The notes beneath the pieces were generated by a model that saw nothing but the letters and a program-made list of their open reading frames with translations, had not been told where the DNA came from and did no database searches. DNA of 64,000 nucleotides, taken from contig NW_011887302.1 of assembly GCF_000151315.2 (NCBI RefSeq), positions 310,001 to 374,000 on the forward strand, given 5' to 3'. The number at the start of each line of letters is the position of its first letter. Position 1 is the first letter of the stretch. This document shows, piece after piece, positions 48,701-63,986 of this stretch. Source of the stretch: Capsaspora owczarzaki ATCC 30864. Taxonomy: Eukaryota > Opisthokonta > Filasterea. The position numbers and the translations under genes were made by a program.

Positions 48701-49117
48701 GGGGGACAACGTGGATCCAGTCGCGCTGCTGCTTCGTTCAGTCTCAGTCAGTCGCAGGTCTGACAATGTGAGTGTTTTTGATGTTTGTTTTCGTAATAGT
48801 AAATGCGATTCGTCATCCGCAGTGACAGGCAGGTCGAAATGAGGAGGGGGGGGGGCGGCTTGGCTATCGTATTGAGAGTCGAGAGTAAAGGGCCATGTGG
48901 ATTGCCACAATGGAAAACCCCATTACAATGCACAACATGCTGCTGCCAACACGCTGCTCTCTGGACTCGAATGCTGGTGCTTATAGAATGAATGATTGCA
49001 TGAATGATTGCATGAATGAATGGATGAATCGATGAATGGATGAATGGGGGGAGGGGAAGGGGGAGTACCTGGTGCATTGGAGGCCGCTTTGGCTCTTCCG
49101 CGCCTGCCGCCAGCCAT
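45762..49117 (-). CDS. MPHOSPH10: U3 snoRNP protein MPP10
   Basis: Exon 1 (49069-49117, MAGGRRGRAKAASNAP) splices to exon 2 (45762-48589), total 958 residues. The N-terminal helical domain is followed by a very long acidic region with Asp/Glu runs (about residues 200-560). Then come the conserved Mpp10 segments: SPFEKKSMALQRQIAELES, KPWQMGGEANAKARPVNSLL, EEDVLFERTSRPAPEITQE, LEDLIRARIRDSAFDDV, GLGELYAKEFQ and LDALSNFHYTPKLA. These define the Mpp10 family, which with Imp3 and Imp4 is required for 18S rRNA maturation. It is longer than the human protein mainly because of the acidic insert. The gene diverges from TRAPPC9 across 220 bp. Confidence 0.95.
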
Positions 49118-49336
49118 TCTAACTACTGCTGAAAAAAAGAAAAGACTGACTGTCTGAGATGAGAGTGCAGCTAAAAGTAAACGCAGAACACACAGTATGA
49201 CGATGGGTGCTGAGATTCAATGCCAAAAACCACACTTCATTTCTCAGAATCGCAGTTCTCCTTTTTTGCTTTTTTGTTGTGTGAATCTGAGGCCCCTTGT
49301 GTAGAAACCACAACACTCCTCCACCTCGGCAAAAAA
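49118..49336. promoter_or_regulatory. Bidirectional upstream region of MPP10 and TRAPPC9
   Basis: 219 bp between divergent start codons. No element is identified; the role follows from orientation. Confidence 0.45.
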
Positions 49337-52300
49337 ATGGACTTGTCGCAGGAGATTGGCGACCTCAGCCACATCCGCGGCATTGTGATTGGCATTGGCG
49401 GCATCTCCGAGACAAAGCTGCTCGAGCACTTTCGGCTGCTGCGAGATTGCTCGCGTTCGATCGCGCTCGCTGACTTTGCACTCCAGCTCGCCACGCCGGC
49501 CATCGGAGGTACATCCATGCATGCATCGTGATGTTGATTGAATTGATTGAATTGAATGAAGCTGAACTGTGCGCTCTCTCTGCTGTAGCCGCGTTCCCGC
49601 GACTGGACACCAACCAGGCCGTCATCAAGCTCGATCTGGCCATCGCGCCGTCCGTCTCGCCGTCGCCCGCGAGCACCCCTGCACCGTTGGCATATGGCAA
49701 TGCAGGCGCAGCAGCGAGTAACCAGCTGGCAAGCCCGGGCAGCGCAGCGATTCCAGCAGGACCGTTAGGATTGCCCATTCCAGCTGCATCTGCCTCTGCG
49801 TCTCCCTCTGCTGGCTCTGGAGGACCACCAGCCCCTGGCATTCAGACACCCATCGCAAGCAGAGCGGCCGGCGGGGCTGGAACACCAGCTGGCTCTTCGA
49901 CGGCTACAACCTCATCCAGCTCAGACAGCTTGAGCAGCCCGAGCGTCTCAGGCAGTGGCACGCCACTCGTGGCACGATCTGCAACAGGAACACCCGCTGG
50001 AGCCGAGCTGTCTGCGGGTCCGCAACAGCAGCAACAGCAGCAGCGTCGTGCACCAAGTCCCATTCCCCGATCGTCGCCTCAAACTCCCGCCGTGCTCAGT
50101 GCAGCGCACGCAAGTCAGCCCATTGTTGCTCCAGGCTTGTACAGTGCACCGACAAGCATTCCGACCATAGCGGCCCCGAAAACGACGCTGTTGAACGCCG
50201 GATTCTCATCTGCTCCCGGTTTCAACGACGAGCTGATTGATTTTCATTTCTCCAAGCGAACGCTCGTGGTATGTCGTGACACTTTTTTGTCCAGTTTGAG
50301 TTTGTTGTGTGCATGTGCTTGAGCTGGGTCCAGTTGCTGAGTTGCTGTTTTTGGCTGGTTGGTGTGCAGATTTTCGGCATCATCAACTGCCAGCATACAG
50401 TCGACCTGCGCCTCGCCTATCGCGAGTTTCAGGCAGCATGCAGTCAGTTTCCAACAGTTCTGGACGTGCGTTGCTTTGCGTTCGAACCCCAGGATGCCCA
50501 GGAAGACAACGAAAAGCATGTCATTCTGATTCCAAACCAGGCTCGCGAGCATGTTCAGTTTTATATCAGCACCATTCTGAACGATATGACCTTGTCCTTG
50601 GTTCATCTACTTGCCGCTGCGGTAAGGCTCGTCGGAGAGGTTTCACTAGGCGTGAGAAAGAGAGAGGTGACAGAAGACTTTTCTTGTATGCTCACCAATG
50701 CGTGTGCGTGTCCGCCACAGCACCATTCGAAAATTGCCGAGAGAGATGACAAAAAGCTCTTGCCATCACTTCTTCTGGAGCGCACCGGCGGAATCGACGA
50801 CGCACGTTTTTACAACGCCAACCGAAAGAAAATCGTCGGCCGGTTTGAAAAGCTTGCTGGCGACATTTGTCTTCTGGTTGGATCTCCTGACGATGCAATC
50901 GTTCAGTACGTTACCAGCGCTGTTGTTCATTTCTAGTAGACTGCGAGGTTGTTGTACTGAATGCTGATTTCTGTACTTTTTTTTTTCCATTGAACGCCAG
51001 TTACACCGAAGCGATCGAGCAGACGAAGTCTGCCAATGATTGGTTGTATCTTGCTGGCTGTCTTGAATGCTTTGCTGCCACATTGCTCGTCAAGGTACGC
51101 ACCGTTTGTCGGGTTTTTACGGGCAAGTCAAAACCATGCCTGCTCACTTTCGTTTCTTTACTTGCTCCCTCGTTCCCTTTGCAGCACAAGATGGGCGACC
51201 CACTTGTTCTGTCTGACTTTGTCGAAAAGTGCAATGATGCCCTTGCCAACTACACCAAGGTGAAGGGCGCAGGGCCGTTTGAGATTGAACTGATGGTCAA
51301 GCTTGCAAAGTTCTTCGTGGCGCGTCGTGCATTCTTGGAAGCAGCGCAAGCGCTACAGGACATTCCACGAGTTGATGCGCAACTGTCCATTGATGATCAG
51401 GTACGGTGGTTGAGGATTTGCTCGAACAGAACGACTGGAATTGTGCTGTATGCTAAAACCTGCTCCTCTACTCTTGAAACTGTGCAACACAGATCCGATT
51501 GGTCTCCTCTCTCATCCTTTTGTACCAAGCCATTAACTTTAAACGCAAGGCTGCCTTCTACATGCGCCGCCTCTCGTTGTTGTTCACCAAGGGCGTCAAC
51601 CGAACAGATATGGTTGTGAGCCACTATCTGCTGCTCCAGTGCTTGCCCGCTCATTTCCTGGGAAGCCTTTTTGAGTTTCTAAACCGTCCCAGTGATAGTA
51701 AGGCGATCAATTTGAGTAGTATGCGGGTTTGTGTGTTGGGAGATTGTCGTCACGTTTTCTCACGCTTGGTGGGGCTCTCTTTCTGTCATCTCGCAGACTC
51801 GGCCGTGTTGCCGCTGTTGGAGACATCCCTGCGTGCATCAGGTCTGGGTTGGCAGGACCTGCAAGCGAGAATCATGCGCGAGCTGATCTATGCATCCCGC
51901 CATATCAACGGTAATGAATGACTAGGACAGTGTGGCTCGCCTTTTGTTGAGTTCTTACTGATTGACTGTTTGCTTTGAGCGCGACACAGACCCAAAGAAG
52001 ACCGTGCTGTACATTTCATACTTTTTGCACAGATTGCACGACTTTTTGTCCCACAGCGAGCAATGCGACCTGGCTCAAAAGCTGGCCACATCGACTTCCA
52101 TGCTTCAGTTTGCTGGAGGTGGTTTGCTGTTCCAGAAGCTTCCCAACATCCACCGCGTCTTCGTACCCACGTAGGTCTATTGGATTTGTTGGTTGTAGCT
52201 GGAATGCAGTATTCACTGAGTTTTGTGCCCTTTTCGTTGGTGTTTTGATTAGTCCCCCACCACATTTGGAAATCCGGAAGCGAGAGACGCAAGCTGTCAA

Positions 52301-54678
52301 AAAGGAGTTGTTCATTTACACGCCTTTCGGCAAGCGCAGTGGACCTTCTCGAGAGGTTTGTCGTCGCCGCGAAGAGTTATGGAAAATGTGCGGCTGCATC
52401 AAACTTGTCTCTTTTTTTTTTTTTTTTTTTTTTTTTGCTTTTACAATGCAGAAGACAATGTACTGGGCGCAGGGCGAGCTACTGCAGCTTCAAATTGAAC
52501 TTTCGAACGACATGGCCTTCCCGATGCTCGTGGAGGCCATCCAGCTCACGTAGGCGCTACTTTTGCTTTGTCAAAATTGACGTTCGTGTGTTGCCCGCAA
52601 AAACTCAATGTGTTGCCTTCCACCTAACGCGTCTTGGATGCCACCACAGTACATCGGGCTCGCCCTTTTCTAGCCTTCCCATCAGCACCACGGTGCCTCC
52701 GCACACAGCTGCCATGAACTTGTCCGTGTTTGGAACTGCAAAAGTACACGGCACAGTCCGCGTTCGCAGCGTCATCTCGAGGGTGTTTGGCGTCAATGCC
52801 GAGCATGCCATTCCGCCCATTAGTCTCACGATTGTTCCCGAGATGCCAGTCATGGAAATCTTACTCAATCCCAATCCCACTCAGCACGGCACGACGTTGA
52901 AAATGTATCACGGCCAATTGTGAGTTTCTGCATGTCTGAGCTTTTGGACGATGAAATTGATCGCGCTGCTGACTTTGCTTTCCTGTGAATTAGCTTTGAC
53001 ACATCCTTGATTGTCACCAACTCGAGCAATGTCGTCGTGGACTACTTTTCATCCAAGCTGACAGTCAAAGCAGAGCCGGGCCACTTTTTCCAGCAACCTA
53101 GCGACACGTTGTCAACCGCGACGCTGACTTCCACGTCGTCTAATAGCGATGAAATTGCGAGCCAGAATGACCAGCCCTGCACCTTCCCGCAATCAGCGGA
53201 AATTGCTCGGCGAGGCATCATCCCGCTTCAGCCGGGCCACCAGGCAAGTCTGCCCTTGGGAGTGTGGGCCCTCCGTGGCTTTTGCGGAGCCACCCTCACC
53301 TGTGAATATGGCTCTACCGCCGTGCCCGACTTTTATCGACAATCCGTCATCGACTTTCCCATCGAGTCTGTGCCGCTGTTGGAGTTTAGCAACTTTGACA
53401 TTTTGGCATCTTCCAGTGATCACATTGCCAGCTCTCAGGTTCTGCCAGAAAGCGCGACTCGCGATTCTTTCTGCGTCCTGGCTCTCGACGTGACCAATTC
53501 CTCGCATGTCTCGGCGCAAGTGGCCTTCGCAGCTTGTGGTAAGGCGTTTACGTGCATTGTGCGGGTGCAAGAGATGGCACTTAACAACAACGCCGTCTTC
53601 TTTTGTTCAGACGCCGCTACAGCCGTTTCGCAGACCCCTGTGACCATGAATGCCCTCTCTGCCATGCGGTATGTTCGCTAGCTCTGCTGTATTGCACTTT
53701 GAATCTCTTTGAACCCAACTAGAACATCTTGCATGCAGAGTCTATCTCCCAATTCGTCGGTTTGCTCTGTCGGAGCAGCTCCTCCGCACGGCTCCGCCAC
53801 CAACTGACCCGTCTCGACAGTTTGTTGTCACACGCGAGCGACAATGGTCCTCAGACGAGGTATGTAATCCCCGTTTCAGCCCTTCCCTTTGCGTGTAGCT
53901 TTTTCAGGTTGTCATCCAACTCTTTGATGCTATGCTGTACACCATGCGTAGATTGCCTTGTACTGGTTCCAGAAGAAGCTCGCGCAGCTCTACCGCGTGG
54001 AATGGAGCCTGCCCATGAGCAGTGTCCGTGGCTTAGTCCAACTCGACAACATCCAGCTTTCGAAAGACGCTCTGATACGGTTGCGACCCAAAGAGCTCTC
54101 TGTGGGGCTGTCTATTGCTGGCGAGGCTGCCATCGACCGTCAAACGGTGTGCTGCCCTCTGCTTGAATTCGTACCAATCACGCTTCGTGTGGCGAACTGT
54201 TCGGGTAAGTTTTTTTTTTGGCTGCTAAGCAAGGCTCATCTACGAAGCATACAAGCTCATTGACACATTTGACGGCTCTAGGCGAGGTGTTCTCGTCTCT
54301 TGAATCGCGCGTCGAGGTGCTGTTGGATTTGCACAACGGGCTGGTCGAGACCGACCTTTCGGCCCGAGTCATGTGGACCGGAACCATGTGCATGCGGCAC
54401 ACCGAGGTAGGCCTCGTTTTGCTGGAGTTTTCGTTTCCGTTGTTTTAGATTTGGGAGTTTTGGTTGGTCCTAACTTGTTTTGGATTGACTCGCCGCTTTT
54501 TTTTTTTTCTGTTTGTCCCGGATAGCTCGCCCCAAACCAAGCGTGCGATCACCAGATACAATTGCTCTTCCTTTCTCCGGGCACCTACACCCTCGTGCAA
54601 TCTGCGAGTGCAACTCGTGAAAATTGTGCTGCAGCCGACACGGCGGAACGCTCGCGCATTCGCCTTGTCGTTCGCTAG
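49337..54678 (+). CDS. TRAPPC9: TRAPP II complex subunit TRAPPC9/Trs120
   Basis: Eighteen exons, all in consistent phase, run from ATG 49337 to TAG 54676-54678 and give about 1274 residues, near yeast Trs120 (1289). Landmarks are SHIRGIVIGIGGISETK at the start, a Ser/Ala/Pro-rich insertion of ~170 residues in exon 2, FGIINCQHTVDLRLAYREF, VGRFEKLAGDICLLVGSP, YTEAIEQTKSANDWLYLAGC (TPR-like), and a C-terminal half of beta-sandwich domains (LSVFGTAKVHGTVRVR, ITLRVANC). The exons are 49337-49508, 49589-50268, 50370-50621, 50721-50905, 51001-51094, 51185-51400, 51493-51697, 51797-51910, 51990-52170, 52253-52355, 52452-52549, 52650-52919, 52994-53538, 53611-53668, 53739-53859, 53952-54204, 54282-54406 and 54526-54678. 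TRAPP II activates Rab11/Ypt31 at the trans-Golgi. Confidence 0.93.
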
Positions 54679-54738
54679 AGCGGCCACTTGTTAATGGATG
54701 TATATTACAAAGATAAATTACTGTACATTGACAAAATT

Positions 54739-56306
54739 CTATCGCCGAAGACGCATGAAGAAGGCGTTCTTGCTTTCGGCAGAGTCGTCGCGATAGAATC
54801 GATCGTAAAACCCAATGACAAATTGCTCGGCTTTAAATCCAAACTTTTGATACAGGAGCATGGCTTTGTTTGTCGTTGACACGTGGAGAGTAATGTCACG
54901 ACCGGAGCACGACTGGAGCAGGCGAAACAAGGTGTGAGTTGCCATGCACAAGTTCTAGCACAAAGTCGGCAGATTTTCAACCTTACCCTGATCAAGTGGT
55001 CCACCATATACGCTCCAATACCGGCTCCCTGCCATGCTGGGTGTGTTGCAACGAACGTAACGTACGCTTCATTGAGCTGCAACCACAGGGAGGGCGATGA
55101 TGAGTCAGCAACAAAAAAACGGAATCATATTCAACTCTTGCCAATTCAAGCTGTTTGGTACTTTCACATCTGGCACTAGAAATGCGCATCCGATAAGAAG
55201 CTTCTTGTACAGCACAACAACACTGTGGTCTGGAAATTGCAGGGCGTCGGTCACTGGTCAAGGAAAAAAACAAACAAAAAAGGATGGCAGTGGCAATTGA
55301 GCGCAAATGCAAATCGCCATCACAGCCCAAAGCAACACGACTGCAAGTACTCTTACGGTCAATACCAGGCCAGAATAACGAGCGCACCAATGTGTTGACA
55401 CTCGCAATATGCCGCTGCCGAACGTAGCAGTAATCAATAGGCGCCGGCGCGCAAGATGCGGCTAAATCGAAATCGGCTGGAAACCGTCTAGACTCACACA
55501 GCATGCAAAAGATCAGAAACATGCTCGACACTCAACAATACAAAACAGGCGCAGTGCACACACCTGAGCCCTTCAGCACGAATTTCTTCTAGTAGTCGCA
55601 TTCGAGGTGGTTTCGACTCAAAGTCTCGCCGAATGAACGGTTTGAGCTGTAGGTTTGAAAAGGGGCTTCGGACTGGGAGCAGCAAGCGAGCGTTCGAAAC
55701 GCCTTGCATTCGTTCTCTGAGTGTCATACTCATTTGGAAGAAGGCTGTCGCTGCGGCTGCACCGTTAATCCGCTGATTACCAAGAGAAGGTTCAAGCAGT
55801 GAGATATTGTTGGTCTGCATGAGCAGTAACGCAGCAGCAGTTTCATGCACTTTGGCTCTACCTGAAATCGCTCGAGGAATCGCGATCGAGGAGGGTCGTC
55901 ATCAACTGTTGATGGCTCCGCAAGCACAGCTTGGACGTGAGATGACACATCTGCAGATAGAATCTCGTCAATGTTATCAAGCCAGCCTTCCGTTGGCAGC
56001 TGCGAGTCGAGCGCTTCGCCGTCGTCGCCGAGCTGGAAGAAGGCGTCGATTTCCATCGCAGTCGCCATGGTTCTAGTCCCCTGCTTTGCAATTTCGGATG
56101 TGGGTGCTTGTTGGGTCGGGTTTTCGAGCATATTTGACGACAAAGGGTCAGCAGTTGTGTTGGAAGTGGCTGAGGGTTTGTTGGCAAAAAACGACTCGGT
56201 CTGCTGGGGAGTGGAATTGCGCCCTCCCACGTCGGCACCCAGTCCACGACGAGGCGCAGCAGAAGCCTCATGGGGACGGTCAGCAGCAGCAGCAGCGGCA
56301 GTAGGA

Positions 56307-56341
<35 letters not shown>

Positions 56342-56842
56342 GGTGGCTCGGACCTGGAATCGGAGCAGATTGGCTCGAGCGTCTCGACTCGGCGCACTTG
56401 GTGTGATTGACCCATCTTTGGCGCCTTGGACGAGCAGAGTAGAATCTTGTTCCAATGAGTGTACATCTGGCACTCGCTCGAGCTGGTATGCCTTCACCGA
56501 TTCGATCGCGTTGCAGACCATCTGGTCGAGGTTGAGCACGCGGACGCCATTCCGCCGCTGGGCCTGCTCGTCACATCCAAACAATAAGAAGTTTGATGGT
56601 CAGATAGTGATAGCTATGGGCTTGAATCGCTGTACAGCCGGCACATGTGTGGCAGCTTCTGAGATCCAGCGCTCAGGTCTCTCGCGTGTGATTACCTGTC
56701 GGACTGCCAGCCGCCGCAACAGCCGCCGCACCTTGGCTTTCGTTGGCGATGCAGACTGCTCGAATGCACGCGAGGCGACTGCGGCGGCGAGTGTCTGAGC
56801 CAGCTGCTTTTCCTCGTCGCGGCTGCGCAAGTCGACCACCAT
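54739..56842 (-). CDS. KAT14: Lysine acetyltransferase 14 (KAT14/CSRP2BP-like)
   Basis: Seven exons (56696-56842, 55862-56563, 55564-55772, 55357-55487, 55168-55253, 54987-55076, 54739-54954) give 526 residues. The N-terminal half is low complexity, with an Ala run encoded by GCN repeats at about 56280-56340. The hallmark LKPFIRRDFESKPPRMRLL and PIDYCYVRQRHI lead into a GNAT domain. This has SVVVLYKKLLIGCAFLVPD, NEAYVTFVATHPAWQGAGIG (acetyl-CoA loop), RDITLHVSTTNKAMLLYQKF and a C-terminal KNAFFMRLRR. This order is specific to KAT14, a subunit of the ADA2A-containing (ATAC) histone acetyltransferase complex. Its stop lies only 60 bp from the convergent TRAPPC9 stop. Confidence 0.94.
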
Positions 56843-57412
56843 CAGTCAGAGGATGGAGCAGCGTGCAATAATGAAAAAGCGAGTGAGCCTCTCTGAGAAT
56901 GAGCGAAAATAGGACAATCGATTTTGCTTTGCTTTGCTTTGCTTTGGTTGGTTGGGGGTTGACGGTTCTGAGCAAAGTCAAGTTTTCTCAGACCGCGTTG
57001 CTCGTCTTTCCGTTGCTCGTCTGACGAGCTGTGAGTTTGTTCGATGCATTTCCATCCTGAATCTTGTCTATCGAGGAGTCCCCTCTTCGCTCAGTTTTGG
57101 TTGAGGATGGGGGTCTTCTTAGCACTGGCCTAAATCCCGAAGATCCAGCAAATCGCCTCCACCCCCGCCCATGCATCCATCCACCACTCAATATCACACT
57201 CAATCCCATTCACTTCAACTTCAACATTCAACATTCAACTTCATCCCCTCAGTTCAATTCAGATTCATCCCAATTCGGTTGGTTTGTTCAGTCAATCTTT
57301 TTTTTTCCCATCTGATTCTTCACTTTCTCCTTTCTTCACTTTTCTCTTTCTTTCGTTCATTCATTCTTTCTTTTCTCTTTCTTTTTCCCCTTTCTTTTTC
57401 CATTCATTCATC
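56843..57412. promoter_or_regulatory. Divergent upstream region of KAT14
   Basis: About 570 bp. It contains a (tttgc) repeat at about 56924-56946 and a pyrimidine-rich stretch at 57290-57412 leading to an ATG at 57413. No coding sequence is supported. Confidence 0.45.
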
Positions 57413-57490
57413 ATGTCCAAGTCCAAGAAGTCCAAGGACTATGATTATGTGGCTTCTGCGGGGCGGCGCTTCTACTCGTTTGCCGGCACG
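57413..57490 (+). CDS. Short coding-like segment, possible first exon of the RA-domain gene
   Basis: ATG at 57413 opens MSKSKKSKDYDYVASAGRRF with coding-like composition, then the frame dissolves into pyrimidine-rich sequence after about 78 nt. A donor (gtttcg or gttctt near 57489-57495) could link it to the acceptor ctacag at 58507, just before ATG 58510, but the phases are not clean. It may instead be an independent micro-ORF or noise. Confidence 0.25.
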
Positions 57491-57690
57491 TTTCGTTCTT
57501 CCCTTCCCACTTCCCACTTCTTCCCTTCTCCCTTCCCTCCTTTCACTTCTCTTCTCTTTCTACTCTCCATCATCATCCAACAATTGTTCATCAACATTCA
57601 GCCTTCAAACACACTTCAAACACACACATAAACATAAACAACTGTCACCGCAAAAAACATAAACCAAATACTTTTTATTTTATTATGATG

Positions 57691-57738
<48 letters not shown>

Positions 57739-58509
57739 TTTCCTGGAAGCCTTTGTCGTTTTTCTATTGACAGCCACAGTAGTGAATTTGTATTTGAATG
57801 GGGATTTGCGTTGACCCAGCGTCAACCATCTCACCATCTCCCCCTCCCTCCCCCACGTTGCAGCTGCAACTTCATTCAAGCGATAGAAGACAGAAGACTG
57901 AGCGGTCGGTCGTTCTGGTTGGTCTTTTCGCTGCTTGTTGTTGTGGTTGTTGTTGTTGTTGTTGTTGTCGAGTGATGGCGGCTTTTGCGGTTTGCCGCTT
58001 TTTTCTTCTTTTTTTTTTTCTTTTCTTTTCTTAACTTTATTATTTGGGTCTTCTGGTTGTTTCGCTTGTTCGATTCACAAGTGGTGTCTGAAAGCTGAAG
58101 CTTGACCTTGAAGCACAGGGCAGCGATGGAGTGGAGACAGAGTCGGGAGAGACTCTTCAATAACCCGATCTGACTCATTTTTCTCGCTCAACCAACGTCC
58201 CTTCGTTTCGCTCTCTCTCTCTCTCTTTCAATCCCCGTCTTCCTCTCTCCCTACGCATTCCGTCTCTTGTCGCCATGCATCCATCGCTGGTGAGCTTTGG
58301 CTTGCACTGCGCGCACCGTTCGCTCATCCAAATCCTCCCCCTTTATTTTTTTTTTATGATTTTTTTTATTTTTTATGATTTTTTAATTTTTTTTTAATTT
58401 TTTATTTTAACTTGCGCTTGTTTGGCTGACCCGTCCCTTGTCCATCACTCACTCACTCACTCACCTTCACTCGCACTCACCTTCACTCACCTTGGCTACG
58501 GCTACAGAC
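57491..58509. other. Intron or intergenic region with very long T tract
   Basis: About 1 kb of A/T- and pyrimidine-rich sequence with a run of about 42 T at 57696-57737, a (TTG) array at about 57936-57968, and ACTC repeats just before 58500. No gene is seen. Confidence 0.5.
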
Positions 58510-61777
<3,268 letters not shown>

Positions 61778-61860
61778 TTATTGTTTTTGCGTGCACTCGG
61801 GTTATGGTGGTTTGTTGTTTGTTTACAAAATGCGCTGCTTGCTTTGCTTTCTTCCCCGCT

Positions 61861-61898
<38 letters not shown>

Positions 61899-62047
61899 CC
61901 CTCCACTTGCCACTTTAACCCTGTTATTGTTTTTGTTGCTACCACTGTTTTTTGAAATACATGGTATTTTCATCGTTGCTACAAGAATCCCCGAGTACAA
62001 TTGGATTGGCAACAACAAACTATCTAAATCGACTGTACAGAGCGTTG
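61778..62047. other. Convergent spacer
   Basis: 270 bp between the RA-domain gene and the F-box gene stops, with a (TC) run at about 61861-61888. Confidence 0.5.
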
Positions 62048-63986
62048 TCAACAAAGCGGGGTCCAAAGCGGAAACGCAAACAACTGATCATTGGAAGCAA
62101 CAATCAGCACAGCGTGGGCTTGTGAAAACCACACCTGAGTGACCAAGCCGTGAGGGACGGACAAAACGGCAATGATTGATCCCGCTTGAAAGTCGTACAC
62201 ATGAACAAATGCGCCAGATACGACGCAAAGAAACGGCGGACAGCATCGAACGATCGAGATTGGGTGCTTGTGCCGAATAACGAGTCGGGGTGTGAGGGAT
62301 GGGAGGCGATAAACAACCACCAAGTTGTCTGGAAACCGGACGGCCATTTCATCCTCGAAAAAGTCGACATAGCCGATAGGTGACCCGAGATATGCTGCGT
62401 GTATAAGCTCTGTACTCGCCGGATACGCCGGCCAAAACCGCACGACGCCATCTTTCGCCACCGTCACGCAAATGCAGCTCGAGTCGACCGTCGTCGTTGG
62501 CCAGTGTTCTGGACGATTGTTGCGATGGAGCATTGCGGGCGTGGTGCCAAGATCGACACCATGTTGCACGAAAGGCAGTGGCGGCTCGTTGTCTTCATCG
62601 AGTTTCGTGTCGGGCAAAGTCTGACGACTCTGTTGTTGTTGTCGCGCTAGCTGAAGTTCTGTCAGAGCATCTGAGCCTAGCTGCAGCAGTCGAATACCAA
62701 GCAAGACTGGCTGGCGATAAATTCCTGCACAAGTTTGGCCGGTTTTCAAGTTCCAGAAGAACACATTCCCAAGGTGAGCAGCGGTGGCCATCAAGCCATG
62801 CTTGGGCGAAAGATCAAAGGCAATCACTGCCGACGTGTGACCACGGTATAGAGCAGCAACGACACCAGACTCCAGCGAGACTGAACTGATTGTTGCGTCA
62901 AACGATGCCACGTAAACGTGTTGATTCTTTGGGTCGGTGTGCAGGCAGCTCACAGTGCTAGAGCTGATTCTAGAGATCATGGACAAAGAATTCAAGTCCC
63001 ATACGCGCACCGATCTGTCCTGCGAGCCTGCAAATTCAAGGGTGAGTGAGCGAGAGAATGAACGGGTTTGTCACTAAAAAAAAAACCTCAAGCAGGGAAC
63101 TCACCAGTCACAAAGCGATCTTGGCCAAGAGCCTCGATGGAAAGTATTCGAAGCTCGTGCCCACCGAATCGGATGAAGCGCTTTTGTGCGTGGTCAACAC
63201 CATACCATTCCTGCGCTTTGCGAAAGCAGCCGTGCCATGTTCGATGCGCCAGAATGAACGCACGGCGACTCGCCGCTCGACAGATGCCATCCCGTGCTGT
63301 TTGCTCTTTATCGACTTCCTCGAGCATGCGTGCTTGGGCGTGAACAAGCGCCTGCGCGGGTTGGCTCAGTCCGTCGATGGCTCCGGTTTCTTGCGTTTCG
63401 AGCTTGAGAAGCTCTTGAATGTAGCCAGTAAATGCAAAATCCTTGCAAAAGCTTCGCCAGAGTCGATCGGCTCCCAAGATGAACGCTCGCCAACTGCGGC
63501 ACACGAGCGAAGCCGAAGCGAGCGACGTCAAATCCAAGTGTGCGAAAACCAGCTCGGCCAACTCGTACGGCAGGTAACTAACAAAATCCAATCTGCAGGT
63601 TGTTTTTCAAGTTGTGCTTGTGTTAGTATGATCAGACGTAAATCTGGGACCTTGGGGGTGCAACAAACGGCAACGATTCGTGTCTGTCAAAGTACTTTTT
63701 CGAGTGCATCATCCCCGTCAACATCGCCAAAAGCGTACCTTGATTCGACAATCACAATGTTTGACAACTCGAACAGCGTCCTTGGCGTGCATACTGCGAG
63801 TAGCTGACGAAGGTAGTCCAATTGCTGCCTGGCATCCAACCTTGCGAATTGGCCAATGTGGCGGGCAGCGTCGTCCATCCCGAGCGGCTGCTGTCCGATG
63901 ACTGCCGCGCCCAGCAGCGGAATGGAGCTCCGCGCTTGTGCTGGAGTCCCAGGAGTGCTCTGCCCTGACGCGGACGGCTCGACCAT
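62048..63986 (-). CDS. F-box and WD40-repeat protein
   Basis: Three exons (63739-63986, 63105-63592, 62048-63027) join in phase to 571 residues. After a short N-terminal helical segment (LDARQQLDYLRQLLAVCTPR) comes an F-box (YLPYELAELVFAHLDLTSLA, then SLVCRSWRAFI). Then follow beta-propeller repeats with recognisable WD units (DRSVRVWDLNSLSM, GLMATAAHLGNVFFWNLKTG, VTVAKDGVVRFWPA). Some repeats are degenerate, and a Gln-rich loop interrupts the propeller. The layout is that of FBXW-type substrate receptors of SCF ubiquitin ligases; the specific orthologue is not clear. The ATG at 63986 is only 14 bp from the window end, so an upstream exon cannot be excluded. Confidence 0.85.
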
